Origin: Fibrobacter sp. UWP2
Lineage (GTDB): Bacteria > Fibrobacterota > Fibrobacteria > Fibrobacterales > Fibrobacteraceae
DNA: 53,735 nucleotides
Assembly: GCF_900141705.1 (NCBI RefSeq)
Contig: NZ_FQYM01000022.1
Coordinates: 1-53,735, forward strand
Direction: 5' to 3'
Shown: piece by piece, positions 1-9,076 of the stretch
Layout of the letters: every line of letters starts with the position of its first letter
Numbering within the stretch: the first letter of the stretch is position 1
Notes under the pieces: generated by a model
Database searches by the model: none
The model's input: only the letters and a program-made list of their open reading frames with translations
What the model was told of the DNA's origin: nothing
Position numbers and translations under genes: made by a program

Positions 1-103
1 GAAAAGAGCATGAAACTACTTGACAATGAAGCGCTAATAGCCTAGATTTACACCAGTTGGAGACCTGGATTTTCAACTAAAAAAGGGACAAATTCCAAAG
101 CCC
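1..103. other. left edge, upstream of the fibro-slime gene
   Basis: The frame of the fibro-slime gene stays open back to position 41 and would encode PRFTPVGDLDFQLKKGQIPKP before the first ATG at 104. It is then closed by adjacent TAA (35-37) and TAG (38-40). Another frame runs from position 1 to a TAG at 43-45 and could be the tail of an upstream gene. I see no convincing promoter or Shine-Dalgarno sequence before 104, so the start of the downstream gene is doubtful. Confidence 0.4.
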
Positions 104-2641
104 ATGAAGGTGGACATGAACCGTTGCGGTTGGTACTATTACGTGTTTTTCGGTGAAAAGGCGACGAATGACGTTCTCTTTTTGCGTAGCGATGCTATTA
201 CTGCGGATGAAGGTCTTGGCTTGAATGGTTTACAAGAGACCGGGAAGCCCACTCTTATACCCTTGAGATTTCTGTTTGAATTGAATGATAATATTTTCTT
301 TGTTTCCGATGCCAACTACATTCCGGACAACAATACTCAAGGGATTTATACTACGGATCCTATGGTGGAGGGCGTATGCTCGTATGTGCTTTCGGCGGTA
401 ATCTACGATACCGACGCCATGCTGCATCCGTCATTCTCTTGTGCTGTTTATCCTTCTATGGAAGGCTGCCAAAACGGGGCGCTGGGACTGAGTTCCAATG
501 TCGCTCAGGATTATGTAAAAAACTGTATTGGCGTTACGACGGGGATTGTGAAGGATACATTGGGTGCCGATAAAAAGCCCCACTTGTCCGGTTCCGCCAA
601 TGCCAAAAAGTGCTTCCCCAGTGACGAAATCTTTAACATGCTTTTCAATCAAACGAATGGCGTGAACGAAATGTCGTGTTACGACTTGCCTTTGACAAAA
701 ACAGAAAAAAACCGGTGGATGTTTAACTCGGATTATTTCCAGGGGGAGGGAACTCCGATTGTCGGAGGTTTTTACCCTCTGGAACTTACAACGGATGAAA
801 CGATTTTGTTGGCTTCCAGCTCGCAGACTCCTGTTCCGTATGCAAGATTCAAGCGTACCGCCGAAGGCCCCGTATACATGCACCCCTACCTGAGGGCCGT
901 TGATCCTGAAATTGAAGAAGACTTCCCTCGCCAAGATCTTTTGTGCAATGGCCCGGGATGGTCCGGTGGCATGAATTGCGAAGGACTGTATGCTGACGGA
1001 GATGATTTGAATACGATTCTGCACTTGCCTATGTCGGAAAGTTTTAACAAAGCATGGTGCTGGGGCTCGTATTGTGCAGATTCCCGACCCGCAGGTTGGC
1101 CTTTGATAGTAGAAGGTACAGAAACATTGGCGGGGGCGGGGGCTAATGCAAGTATCCGCTGGGTTTCAAAAGAAAATGCGTCGGGAACGGGTGGCCGTAA
1201 CCAGCATTTCTGCTTTGAATCCCATTCCAGGTTCGTATACCAGCCTGGCCAGATCTTTAGCATCCGCGGTGATGACGATATTTGGGTATTTGTCGACAAT
1301 CAGCTGGCGGTGGATCTTGGCGGTACGCATTTGGCTGCTCCGGGCTTTGTAAAACTGGACTCTTTTAAGGGGAAAAGTGGAAAGCTTGTGCCGGGGCAAT
1401 CTTATGACTTTGACTTGTTCTTCTGCGATCGCCGTACGACTATGAGTAATGTCAAGGTCGAAACAAATGTCCACTTTACTCAGCCTAAGCCGGAACTGAA
1501 GGTGGTTAAGAGTGAGAATGGGGATTCGTATTCCGTATGCTCGATTCAGTATAAGGACCCGGGATGCGCGAGTCGCTTGAGTGCTGATCCAGAAATGGAT
1601 ACAGTTTGCACTGTGGAGCCATTAAAAATGGAGCTCGAGTACTCCTTGCTCGGAGAAGACGGAAAAGTTATAGAGAATCAACTGGAATTAGGCCTTGTGC
1701 ATTATGGCTGCATCGACCTCACTAATTCTTCAAATCCTGTGATTTATAGCGAAAAGTGTACACTTGATGTGGGGCGTTACGCCTTGCAAGTGAAACTAGG
1801 TGATAAAACGCATAAAATATCCTTTGTAGTCAACGGTGGGCTCGGCATTGCGACTAGAGACGCGATAACTCCCGAGGGAACCAAATACCAGTTTGTATCT
1901 AGGGCGCTTGAGGGCGAGGCTGTCCCGCTGTATATATCTTCGTATGTAGATCCGTGTGCAGACGCATCTGTTTGCGATAGTGCGTTAAAAATGGATTTGA
2001 CAAACGCCGCAGGCCTTAGCTACGCGTTGGTGTTGCCGGCAAAGATTCGTGCTGTCGCTACTTCTGAAACGGGCGGCCTTGTGAACGTTTCTTCTGGTGT
2101 AACAAGAACCGTGGGGCCTGCGGGTGTAGATACGGTATTTGTTGTTTTGGACGCTCTGGACAAAGGCGACTCTGTACAAAAATTTGACATCGCCCTCGTT
2201 GGTTCTAGTCAAAAAGTCACCGTGTCCTTCTTCAAGACGGAAGAAGTCCTTATTGAAGATGAAGAGAAGGAAAAAGAAGAAGCTCAGAAAGCGGATTCTA
2301 CGGGAACGTCCAGCGATAGCAAAGGCTCTAGCGACAGCAAGGGTTCTGGGGACAGTAAGGGCTCCAGCGATAGTAAGAATGTGGATGACGATTCCGATGA
2401 CGAAGCCGATTTCGCGGAACCCACCTTCAGAATCAAGCTGGTGGCTCCGTTCACCTTCGCGATTGTCTTTGAAGAGAGCTCCGACAAACCCAAGACCAAG
2501 AAATTCGCGGTCATGGACTTGATGGGGACCGTTGTCAAGCAGGGAACAGTGAACTCCGCCGAGACCAAGGTGACTTTGCCGCATGCGGGCACGTACATTG
2601 TGCGCGTGGGCCGCGGCAAGCAGCTGGTGACGTTCAAGTAA
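104..2641 (+). CDS. fibro-slime domain protein with C-terminal sorting-like domain, probably 5'-truncated
   Basis: A secreted-type surface protein, probably involved in adhesion or carbohydrate binding. The fibro-slime domain lies at about residues 366-457 and is marked by GDDDIWVFVDNQLAVDLGGTH, an acidic PA14-like calcium-binding signature. A low-complexity Ser/Asp/Gly/Lys linker (about 725-775) leads to a C-terminal beta domain ending in YIVRVGRGKQLVTFK, which resembles type IX secretion sorting domains. The N-terminus (MKVDMNRCGWYYYVFF) has no signal peptide and looks like the inside of the N-terminal module usual in this family. The open frame continues upstream to position 41, where it is cut by two stops, so the real 5' end seems missing or frameshifted. 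The 3' end overlaps the convergent MATE gene by 8 bases. The fibro-slime call is firm; the ligand is unknown. Confidence 0.8.
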   Translation: MKVDMNRCGWYYYVFFGEKATNDVLFLRSDAITADEGLGLNGLQETGKPTLIPLRFLFELNDNIFFVSDANYIPDNNTQGIYTTDPMVEGVCSYVLSAVIYDTDAMLHPSFSCAVYPSMEGCQNGALGLSSNVAQDYVKNCIGVTTGIVKDTLGADKKPHLSGSANAKKCFPSDEIFNMLFNQTNGVNEMSCYDLPLTKTEKNRWMFNSDYFQGEGTPIVGGFYPLELTTDETILLASSSQTPVPYARFKRTAEGPVYMHPYLRAVDPEIEEDFPRQDLLCNGPGWSGGMNCEGLYADGDDLNTILHLPMSESFNKAWCWGSYCADSRPAGWPLIVEGTETLAGAGANASIRWVSKENASGTGGRNQHFCFESHSRFVYQPGQIFSIRGDDDIWVFVDNQLAVDLGGTHLAAPGFVKLDSFKGKSGKLVPGQSYDFDLFFCDRRTTMSNVKVETNVHFTQPKPELKVVKSENGDSYSVCSIQYKDPGCASRLSADPEMDTVCTVEPLKMELEYSLLGEDGKVIENQLELGLVHYGCIDLTNSSNPVIYSEKCTLDVGRYALQVKLGDKTHKISFVVNGGLGIATRDAITPEGTKYQFVSRALEGEAVPLYISSYVDPCADASVCDSALKMDLTNAAGLSYALVLPAKIRAVATSETGGLVNVSSGVTRTVGPAGVDTVFVVLDALDKGDSVQKFDIALVGSSQKVTVSFFKTEEVLIEDEEKEKEEAQKADSTGTSSDSKGSSDSKGSGDSKGSSDSKNVDDDSDDEADFAEPTFRIKLVAPFTFAIVFEESSDKPKTKKFAVMDLMGTVVKQGTVNSAETKVTLPHAGTYIVRVGRGKQLVTFK

Positions 2642-4025
2642 GCGGCATCTTGCGCATCTCGAGCTTCATCAAGGTGAGGCCGAGAATGGCGGCGCCGGTA
2701 TCGGCGATGGGCTGCGCGATAAACACTCCCTTGAGGCCAAAGAAATGCGGCATAATCAAGAGGAACGGTATAAACAGGATGATTTGACGGCAGGCGTTCA
2801 GGAATAGTGAACGACCTGCCTTTCCTGTCCCTTGGAAAAAGCTTCCTGCCGTCATGCCGAGGGGGATCATGAACATGGCGCCCATGAAGATGCGGAGCCC
2901 CCAGGCGGCAATCTCCAGTAGGCGCTCGTCGCCTGCGGCGAATGGGGCGATAAAGAACTCGCAGTTCCACTGCAAAATAGCATACGCGGTGAGTACAAAG
3001 CTCGTGGAGTACAGAAGTGCAATCTTCATGGTCTCCCGCACGCGGTTGAATAGCCTGGCGCCGTAGTTGTAGCCAATGATGGGCTGCATGCCGTGCACAA
3101 AGCCGAGCACCGGGAACAAGACCACCGTGGCGATACTGTTCAAGATGCCGAACGCCGAAATCGCCATGTCGCCGCCCACGAGGCCGCCTTTGAATGTGTA
3201 GGTGCTCCCGTAGGTGGTGAGGCTCTTGGCGAGGATCGCGTTCATGAGGCTCGCCGAGATTTGCATCACGGAGGGAGGGAGTCCCAAAATGAAAATCTTG
3301 CGCACGTACACGAACTTGAGTTTCATGTAGCGGGTGCGGAACTTGATGGGGGTGCTCTTTTTGAGGAAGAACTGCATCACGAAAATGCTCCCCACGAGCT
3401 GCGAGAGCACGGTCGCCCAGGCGGCGCCCTGGATGCCCCACTTGAACACCATGATAAAGAGCCAGTCCAGAATCACGTTGGTCCCAGCGCCAATCATCAC
3501 GCGGAACATGGCTGTTTTGGGGTGCCCCATGCTACGGATGAAGTGGTTCATGCCGGGGGTGATCGTTTGGAACAGCACCCCGCAAAGAACAATGCGCATG
3601 TAGGAGCTGGCGTAGGGCATGAGCTCGTCACTTGCCCCGAGGAGCCTCAAAATGGGGGACATGAACGACTCGCCGAGCACAAAGGCCGCGACGGCCATGA
3701 TGACGAGCAGCATAAAGCCGTGGTTCATGATGATGGATGCCTGCTCGTACTTTTTTTCGCCGAGGCGGATGGCAAAGAGCGTGTTGCTCCCGACGCCAAT
3801 GATCATGGACATGGCCGAGATGAACAGCACGATGGGGAAGCAGATGGTGATGCCGCCGATGCCGAGGTAGCCGACCCCCTGGCCCACAAAATAGCGGTCC
3901 ACTATATTATAGAGGGCCTCGACGAGCATGCTGATGATGGCGGGCACCGAGAACTGCAAAATGAGCCTGCCGATGCTCGAAGTGCCCATGGAGTTGATTC
4001 TGGAATTCTTTAGCGCTTCGCTCAT
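2634..4025 (-). CDS. MATE family multidrug/Na+ efflux transporter
   Basis: A 463-residue inner-membrane protein with about 12 hydrophobic segments in two similar halves, as in MATE antiporters, which export cationic drugs or metabolites using Na+ or H+ gradients. The N-terminus reads LILQFSVPAIISMLVEALYN, followed by DRYFVGQG, a pattern typical of MatE domains. Length matches the family. The stop overlaps the convergent fibro-slime gene by 8 bases. The start has no clear Shine-Dalgarno sequence; a -10-like TACATTTG lies 10 bases upstream on the minus strand (4036-4041), suggesting a very short leader. Substrate cannot be deduced. Confidence 0.9.
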   Translation of the reverse strand: MSEALKNSRINSMGTSSIGRLILQFSVPAIISMLVEALYNIVDRYFVGQGVGYLGIGGITICFPIVLFISAMSMIIGVGSNTLFAIRLGEKKYEQASIIMNHGFMLLVIMAVAAFVLGESFMSPILRLLGASDELMPYASSYMRIVLCGVLFQTITPGMNHFIRSMGHPKTAMFRVMIGAGTNVILDWLFIMVFKWGIQGAAWATVLSQLVGSIFVMQFFLKKSTPIKFRTRYMKLKFVYVRKIFILGLPPSVMQISASLMNAILAKSLTTYGSTYTFKGGLVGGDMAISAFGILNSIATVVLFPVLGFVHGMQPIIGYNYGARLFNRVRETMKIALLYSTSFVLTAYAILQWNCEFFIAPFAAGDERLLEIAAWGLRIFMGAMFMIPLGMTAGSFFQGTGKAGRSLFLNACRQIILFIPFLLIMPHFFGLKGVFIAQPIADTGAAILGLTLMKLEMRKMPLT

Positions 4026-4269
4026 TTGGAGGCCAAATGTAGAAATAATGGGGCTTGCCTTTAAAGGGTGGGTCGGTAAAAGGGATTTCCCTCGGGTTTG
4101 TGCGACCTATCTTTTTGATGTTCAACGGGTTACGGGTTGTCCCCCTTGCCGGGGGCGCTTTGACGGTCATAATTTGGGCAGTTTTTTACAACTTCTGAAA
4201 GCCCGGCGAGGTAGTGGCTTGGGGGCTAAAAATCTATCTTTACACGCGAATTTTACGAGGTAAAGCTCT
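4026..4269. other. divergent intergenic region before the nuo operon; no nuoA
   Basis: This 244-base gap separates the MATE gene (-) from nuoB (+). It should hold the operon promoter. TTGACG followed 17 bases later by TTTTTA (around 4160-4188) is a weak candidate. A GAGGT Shine-Dalgarno sequence precedes nuoB. No reading frame here encodes the three-helix NuoA subunit that normally opens a nuo operon. Confidence 0.5.
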
Positions 4270-4905
4270 ATGACAGCTGAGGCAGAAAAGCCAAACATCA
4301 TTACGTCCTCGCTTGACTTTATTGTCAACTGGGGCCGTACGAACTCCCTTTGGCCGTTCCCTTATGGTACGGCCTGTTGTGCAATCGAATTCATGAGTAC
4401 CGAAGTGGGCCGCTACGACCTTTCCCGTATTGGTTCCGAATACGTCCGCTTTACGCCGCGCCAGTCCGACGTGCTTTTGGTGTCGGGGACCATCACCTAC
4501 AAGCAGGCCCCGATTTTAAAGCGCATCTACGAGCAGATGGCGGAACCGCGCTGGGTGATTGCGATGGGCGCCTGCGCCTGCTCCGGCGGTTTTTACGACT
4601 GCTACTGCACGGTGCCGGGCATTGACCACATTATCCCGGTCGACGTCTACATGGGTGGTTGCCCCAGCCGTCCGGAGGCGTTCTTTGACGCCATGTTCGA
4701 CCTGCAGAACAAGATCAAGGACGAGTCGTACATGAAACAGCGTGCGGAACGTGTCAAGGAACAGCTCGAAATGATCAAGGCCAAGACGGCCGAGGCGAAG
4801 GCTGAAGTCAAGGAACTTGCCCACGAGAAGGTCGTGGACATCAAGGATTTTGTGGTTTCCAAGGAACAGGAAATCGCAAAGAAAGTGCAATTCTGGAAGG
4901 AGTAG
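4270..4905 (+). CDS. nuoB: NADH-quinone oxidoreductase subunit B
   Basis: The subunit of the complex I peripheral arm that carries cluster N2, the last Fe-S centre before quinone. Ligands visible are the tandem C36-C37 in GTACCAIEFM, C102 in MGACACSGG and C131 in GGCPSRPEA. Extra cysteines occur at 104, 111 and 113. The family core ends near residue 150. Residues 151-211 form a highly charged, probably helical or coiled-coil extension rich in Lys, Glu and Ala, which most NuoB proteins lack. It is the first gene of the operon, with nuoC starting 3 bases after its stop. Confidence 0.96.
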   Translation: MTAEAEKPNIITSSLDFIVNWGRTNSLWPFPYGTACCAIEFMSTEVGRYDLSRIGSEYVRFTPRQSDVLLVSGTITYKQAPILKRIYEQMAEPRWVIAMGACACSGGFYDCYCTVPGIDHIIPVDVYMGGCPSRPEAFFDAMFDLQNKIKDESYMKQRAERVKEQLEMIKAKTAEAKAEVKELAHEKVVDIKDFVVSKEQEIAKKVQFWKE

Positions 4906-4908
4906 AAG

Positions 4909-5514
4909 ATGAAGACCGTTGAAGAAATCTTCGCTGTCCTGGAAGAAAAGTTCGGCGTCAAGCGCGAATCGCTCGACAAATGGGGCGTGACGGCGGTAGT
5001 TTCTGCAAATTACCTCCACAACGTGGTGCAGTATTTACGTGACGAGTCCGACCCCAAGTTCGAGATGCTCGTGGACATCGCCGGTATCGACTACCTGACG
5101 TACCCCAATCACGAGGGACCTCGCTTTGCGGTCGCCTACGCCCTCAAGAGCATGTCCCAGCCGGGGCTTCGCATCCGTCTCAAGGTGCTGGTCTCCGAGG
5201 GCAACCTGAAGGTCCCGACCATTAGTGACCTTTATGCGAACGCCAACTGGTATGAGCGCGAGACCTGGGACCAGTTCGGCATTGTGTTCGAAGGCCACCC
5301 GGACCTCCGCCGCTTGTTGAACCACGTGGAGTTCGTGGGCCACCCGCTGCGCAAGGACTATCCCGCCCAAAAGCGCCAGTGGCTCTCGACAAACGACTTT
5401 TTGCTCCCGGAACTGGAAAAGCGCCTCGAGACCTTGGGTTACAAGGTGGTCAAGCGCTCCAAGGAAGTGGAACCCAATCCCGATGAATTTTTGGAAGGGA
5501 GTGTGCAGGCATGA
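4909..5514 (+). CDS. nuoC: NADH-quinone oxidoreductase subunit C
   Basis: The 30-kDa type subunit of the complex I connecting module; it binds NuoD and carries no cofactor. The family signature ANWYERETWDQFGIVFEGHP is followed by RRLLNHVEFVGHPLRKDYP. At 201 residues it is a stand-alone NuoC, not a NuoCD fusion. Its last four bases overlap the start of nuoD (ATGA), implying translational coupling. Confidence 0.96.
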   Translation: MKTVEEIFAVLEEKFGVKRESLDKWGVTAVVSANYLHNVVQYLRDESDPKFEMLVDIAGIDYLTYPNHEGPRFAVAYALKSMSQPGLRIRLKVLVSEGNLKVPTISDLYANANWYERETWDQFGIVFEGHPDLRRLLNHVEFVGHPLRKDYPAQKRQWLSTNDFLLPELEKRLETLGYKVVKRSKEVEPNPDEFLEGSVQA

Positions 5515-6704
5515 TAGTACTGGACAAAAATGGTGAAAAACTGAATTTGATGCCCTTGAACGTGGGGCCTTCCCATCCGGCGACTCACGGCTGCTTGCGT
5601 TTTATGGCGGCTATGGACGGTGAAACCATCGTCGCGAGCGTTGAGGAAATCGGCTACCTGCACCGCGGGTTCGAAAAGATGGTGGAACGCGGCACCTGGC
5701 AGCAGGTGGTGCCCTACACGGACCGCCTCAACTATTGCTCGGCCATCATGAACAACATTGCCTACTGCCGCACGGTCGAAAAGATGTTCGGCGTGGATAT
5801 CCCGGACCGCTGCAAGGTTCTCCGCGTGATTGTGAACGAGCTCAGCCGCATTAACGACCACTTTGTGTGCGTCGCCGCGGCGTTCCAGGACTTGGGCGGC
5901 ACGACTCCGTTCATGTACGCATTCAACCCGCGCGAAGAAATCATGTGCATTTGGGAAAAGCTCACGGGCGCACGCCTTACGAACAGCTTTGCCCGTATTG
6001 GCGGCCTCTACCGCGACAGCTACGAAGGCTTTGAGCAGGATGTGCTCGCTGCCCTCGACTCGACCGAGAAGGCGCTCAAGGACTTGCACGCCTGCTTGGA
6101 TAGGAACCGCATCTTCCTCGACCGTACCGTGGGCATCGGCAAGATCTCTGCCGAGAAGGCCATCAGCTACGGCTGGACGGGCCCGTGCCTGCGCGCCTGC
6201 GGTGTGGCGAGCGACCTGCGCAAGGACGAACCCTATTACGATTATGAGACCTACGACTGGGAAGTCGTGGTCGGCACCCAGGGCGACTGCAACGACCGCC
6301 TGCAGGTGCGCCTCGCCGAAATCGAAGAATCTGTGAAGATTGTGCGCCAGGCGCTCAAACGCCTCACTCCGGGCCCGGTCGATATCGTGGACCCGCGTAT
6401 CCGCGTGCCGGCGCACAAGCTCGCCTATCAGGACATGGAGGGCCTCATTGGCCGCTTCAAGAGTGTGTACGAGGGCGTGCGTGTTCCCGAAGGTGAGTTC
6501 TATTGCGGCAGCGAGTGCGCCAACGGCGAACTCGGCTTTACCATCATTAGTGACGGCAGTGGCCACCCGTACCGCATCAAGGTGCGCCCGCCCTGCCTTA
6601 CACAGTTTGCCGCGTTCCACGAACTGGTGGAAGGAGGCCAGCTGGCCGACTCGATGGCCGTACTTTCTGGCCTGAACATCATTGCTGGAGAACTTGACCG
6701 ATGA
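5511..6704 (+). CDS. nuoD: NADH-quinone oxidoreductase subunit D
   Basis: The 49-kDa type subunit that forms the quinone pocket with NuoB; it descends from the large subunit of NiFe hydrogenases and has lost the metal site. Family motifs are NVGPSHPATHGCLRF near the N-terminus, then EIGYLHRGFEKM and YCSAIMNN. The protein ends with the family's characteristic DR (GELDR). Length, 397 residues, is typical. The start overlaps nuoC by 4 bases and the end overlaps nuoE by 4. Confidence 0.96.
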   Translation: MIVLDKNGEKLNLMPLNVGPSHPATHGCLRFMAAMDGETIVASVEEIGYLHRGFEKMVERGTWQQVVPYTDRLNYCSAIMNNIAYCRTVEKMFGVDIPDRCKVLRVIVNELSRINDHFVCVAAAFQDLGGTTPFMYAFNPREEIMCIWEKLTGARLTNSFARIGGLYRDSYEGFEQDVLAALDSTEKALKDLHACLDRNRIFLDRTVGIGKISAEKAISYGWTGPCLRACGVASDLRKDEPYYDYETYDWEVVVGTQGDCNDRLQVRLAEIEESVKIVRQALKRLTPGPVDIVDPRIRVPAHKLAYQDMEGLIGRFKSVYEGVRVPEGEFYCGSECANGELGFTIISDGSGHPYRIKVRPPCLTQFAAFHELVEGGQLADSMAVLSGLNIIAGELDR

Positions 6705-7762
6705 GAGAACATATTACTGGTGCAGTTCAATTTGTATCGAACAATCGTTTGAAGTTCGACCGTCCGGAACAGCCAATCTCGGCTCCGGCCGACGCCGCCG
6801 ATACCTTTGGCCATGTGCACAAGGCCGTGCCGCAGCCGCCTACAAAGGAAGTGCTCGAAAAGCTCAATACTCCCGAAATCAAGGAACGCTGTGCCGACTT
6901 GCTCAGCCGTTACCCGGAAGGGCAAGGGGCTCTGCTCGAAGTGCTTTGGCTGGTGCAGGGCGTGTTCGGCTGGGTCCCGCGCGAGGGCATTCGTTGGGCT
7001 GCCGGCGTTTGCGGTTGCGCTCCCGCCCATGCCTTGGGCGTTGCCACCTTCTATACCATGTACAACCACGCTCCCAAGGGCAAGTTCCTGTTGCAGTTCT
7101 GCCGCAACATCAGCTGCACCATCAAGGGAGCTCCGAGCCTGATCTCGTATGTGGAAAATGCCCTCAACATCAAGACCGGCGAGACGACCCCCGACGGCTT
7201 GTTCACTATTCTCCAGGTGGAATGCCTGGGCTCTTGCGGCAATGGTCCCATGATGCTGGTGAACGACGACTTTGCGACCGACGTCGAGAACGACCAGTTG
7301 GTGATGAAGCCGGGGACGACTCTTACTCAAGAAAGTATCACCCGTATTTTGAAGTGGTGCTATGCCCACGAGAACAACATGCCCAAGCACGATGTGCTGG
7401 GCGGTGTGGTGAAGGGGCATTGCGGTCACCCGGGCGCCCCCGGTGCGACAGCGAAGCCGCAGGTCGCCGACTATGCGCCTCCTTCTCCTGTTTTGAATGT
7501 AAAGGCCGAAGCCGACGAAGCGGGTGCTTCGCTTACGTGGAAGGGCGCTCCTGAATTCACCAAGCTTGTTGTCGAAAAGAAGAACGGCAGCAAGTGGGAA
7601 GTGGTGGGCGAGCCCGGCGTTAAGGACAAGGTCTTTGTGGATGTCGCCGGCAAGGTCGGCGACGTGTACCGCATGATCGCCACCTCTGGTGAACGTACGG
7701 CAAAACCTTCCAAGGAAGCGGAGGCTACCCAGAAGCCCGCTCCGGTAGAGGAGGCTAAGTAA
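6701..7762 (+). CDS. nuoE: NADH-quinone oxidoreductase subunit E with C-terminal FN3-like extension
   Basis: The 24-kDa type subunit of the NADH dehydrogenase module, holding the [2Fe-2S] cluster N1a. Ligands are C134 and C139 (QFCRNISC) and C175 and C179 (VECLGSC). The thioredoxin-like core ends near residue 220. Family members are usually about 160-180 residues; this one has 353. A Gly/Pro-rich stretch (about 235-262) leads to a beta-rich segment at 262-334 with a fibronectin-III-like pattern (ASLTW, then KWEVVG, then GDVYRMIATSGE), and the tail is rich in Ala, Pro and Glu. The FN3 reading is my inference. It overlaps nuoD by 4 bases; nuoF begins 2 bases after the stop. Confidence 0.93.
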   Translation: MREHITGAVQFVSNNRLKFDRPEQPISAPADAADTFGHVHKAVPQPPTKEVLEKLNTPEIKERCADLLSRYPEGQGALLEVLWLVQGVFGWVPREGIRWAAGVCGCAPAHALGVATFYTMYNHAPKGKFLLQFCRNISCTIKGAPSLISYVENALNIKTGETTPDGLFTILQVECLGSCGNGPMMLVNDDFATDVENDQLVMKPGTTLTQESITRILKWCYAHENNMPKHDVLGGVVKGHCGHPGAPGATAKPQVADYAPPSPVLNVKAEADEAGASLTWKGAPEFTKLVVEKKNGSKWEVVGEPGVKDKVFVDVAGKVGDVYRMIATSGERTAKPSKEAEATQKPAPVEEAK

Positions 7763-7764
7763 TT

Positions 7765-9072
7765 ATGGCTGAAGTAGTAAAAGTTTGTACGCAGAACTTT
7801 GGCAAGGGCGCCCAGGACATTGAAGTCTACAAGAAGCTGGGCGGCTATGCGAATATTTCCGAACGCCTGTTCGAGATGAGCCAGTTCGAGCTCATCGACT
7901 ACGTGCAGCGTTCTAACCTCCGTGGCCGCGGCGGTGCAGGCTTCCCCACGGGCATGAAGTGGAGCTTCGTGCCCCGCAATTCCGGCAAGCCCGTCTACAT
8001 CGTGGTGAACGCGGACGAAGGCGAAGGTGGTACGTTCAAGGACCACTTCCTCATGATGGAAGATCCACACCGCCTTATCGAAGGCTTGATTATCGCCGCG
8101 TGGGCGCTCGGTTCCCGTGCTGCCTACATTTACGTGCGCGGCGAATTCCTCCCGTGCATCGAGAGCTTGAACAAGGCGCTCAACCAGGCTTATGCTGCGG
8201 GCTACCTCGGCGAGAACATTTGTGGGACCAAGTTCAGTTTCGACATCTTTGTGCATCGCGGTGCCGGTGCCTACATTTGCGGTGAAGAAACGGCCTTGAT
8301 CAACTCCCTCGAAGGCCAGAAGGGACAGCCGCGACTCAAACCGCCTTTCCCGGCGGTCTCCGGTGCGTGGAAGTCCCCGACCTGCGTGAACAACGTGGAG
8401 ACCATCATGAGCCTCCCGTGGATTTTGCAACACGACCCGAGCGAATACGCCAAGATGGGTACGCCCCGTGCCGGTGGCACGAAGGTGTTCTGCATCAGTG
8501 GCGACGTGAAGAATCCGGGCGTGTACGAGGCTCCTCTCGGCACTCCGATGATGACAATGATCAACGACTACGCCGGTGGTGTCGTGGGCGGCAAGCTCAA
8601 GGCCGTGTTGCCGGGCGGATCCTCTTGCGCTCCGCTGACTGCGGAAGAAGCGGCTGTCGCCACCATGGACTACGAATGCCTCGCCTCCATGAAGACGATG
8701 TTCGGTTCGGGCGCCATGATCATTATCAACGATACGCACAACATGGTGGACCTGCTCAACTGCCTTGGCAACTTCTACAGCCACGAATCCTGCGGCCAGT
8801 GCACTCCGTGCCGCGAGGGGACTGGCCTGTTGCACCGCATTTTGAACCAGATCGTGGCCGGCAACGGGCACGACGGCGATGTGGAATTGATGCAGAGCCT
8901 CTGCGGTGGTTTCGGTGGCGTCACCATTTGCCCGCTCTCTATTTCACTGGGCGGGCCGGTGGGCGCCTACAGCGCGAAGTTCCGTAGCGACTTCGACGAG
9001 TATATTGCAAAGAACCCGGATCACGCCAAGCCGCGTATCCAAGAAACCTATCGTCCTGGAATTTTCTGGTAA
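7765..9072 (+). CDS. nuoF: NADH-quinone oxidoreductase subunit F
   Basis: The 51-kDa type subunit that binds NADH and FMN and carries [4Fe-4S] cluster N3. The nucleotide-binding motif GRGGAGFPTGMKW and the flavin loop NADEGEGGTFKDHF are present; the latter is usually NADE-S-EPGTFKDR, so Ser and Pro are both replaced by Gly. Cluster ligands are in ESCGQCTPCREGTG (about 342-355) and the later TICPL. Length (435) is normal. It lies between nuoE and nuoG in the operon. Confidence 0.96.
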   Translation: MAEVVKVCTQNFGKGAQDIEVYKKLGGYANISERLFEMSQFELIDYVQRSNLRGRGGAGFPTGMKWSFVPRNSGKPVYIVVNADEGEGGTFKDHFLMMEDPHRLIEGLIIAAWALGSRAAYIYVRGEFLPCIESLNKALNQAYAAGYLGENICGTKFSFDIFVHRGAGAYICGEETALINSLEGQKGQPRLKPPFPAVSGAWKSPTCVNNVETIMSLPWILQHDPSEYAKMGTPRAGGTKVFCISGDVKNPGVYEAPLGTPMMTMINDYAGGVVGGKLKAVLPGGSSCAPLTAEEAAVATMDYECLASMKTMFGSGAMIIINDTHNMVDLLNCLGNFYSHESCGQCTPCREGTGLLHRILNQIVAGNGHDGDVELMQSLCGGFGGVTICPLSISLGGPVGAYSAKFRSDFDEYIAKNPDHAKPRIQETYRPGIFW

Positions 9073-9076
9073 TATT

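Noticed and set aside
3093-4013. 306-codon open frame on the plus strand
   Set aside because: Antisense to the MATE gene; composition (His, Glu, Gly, Ala) without folds.
8906-9076. N-terminal extension of nuoG
   Set aside because: The frame is open there but overlaps the end of nuoF and matches nothing in NuoG; the ATG at 9077 gives the normal N-terminus.
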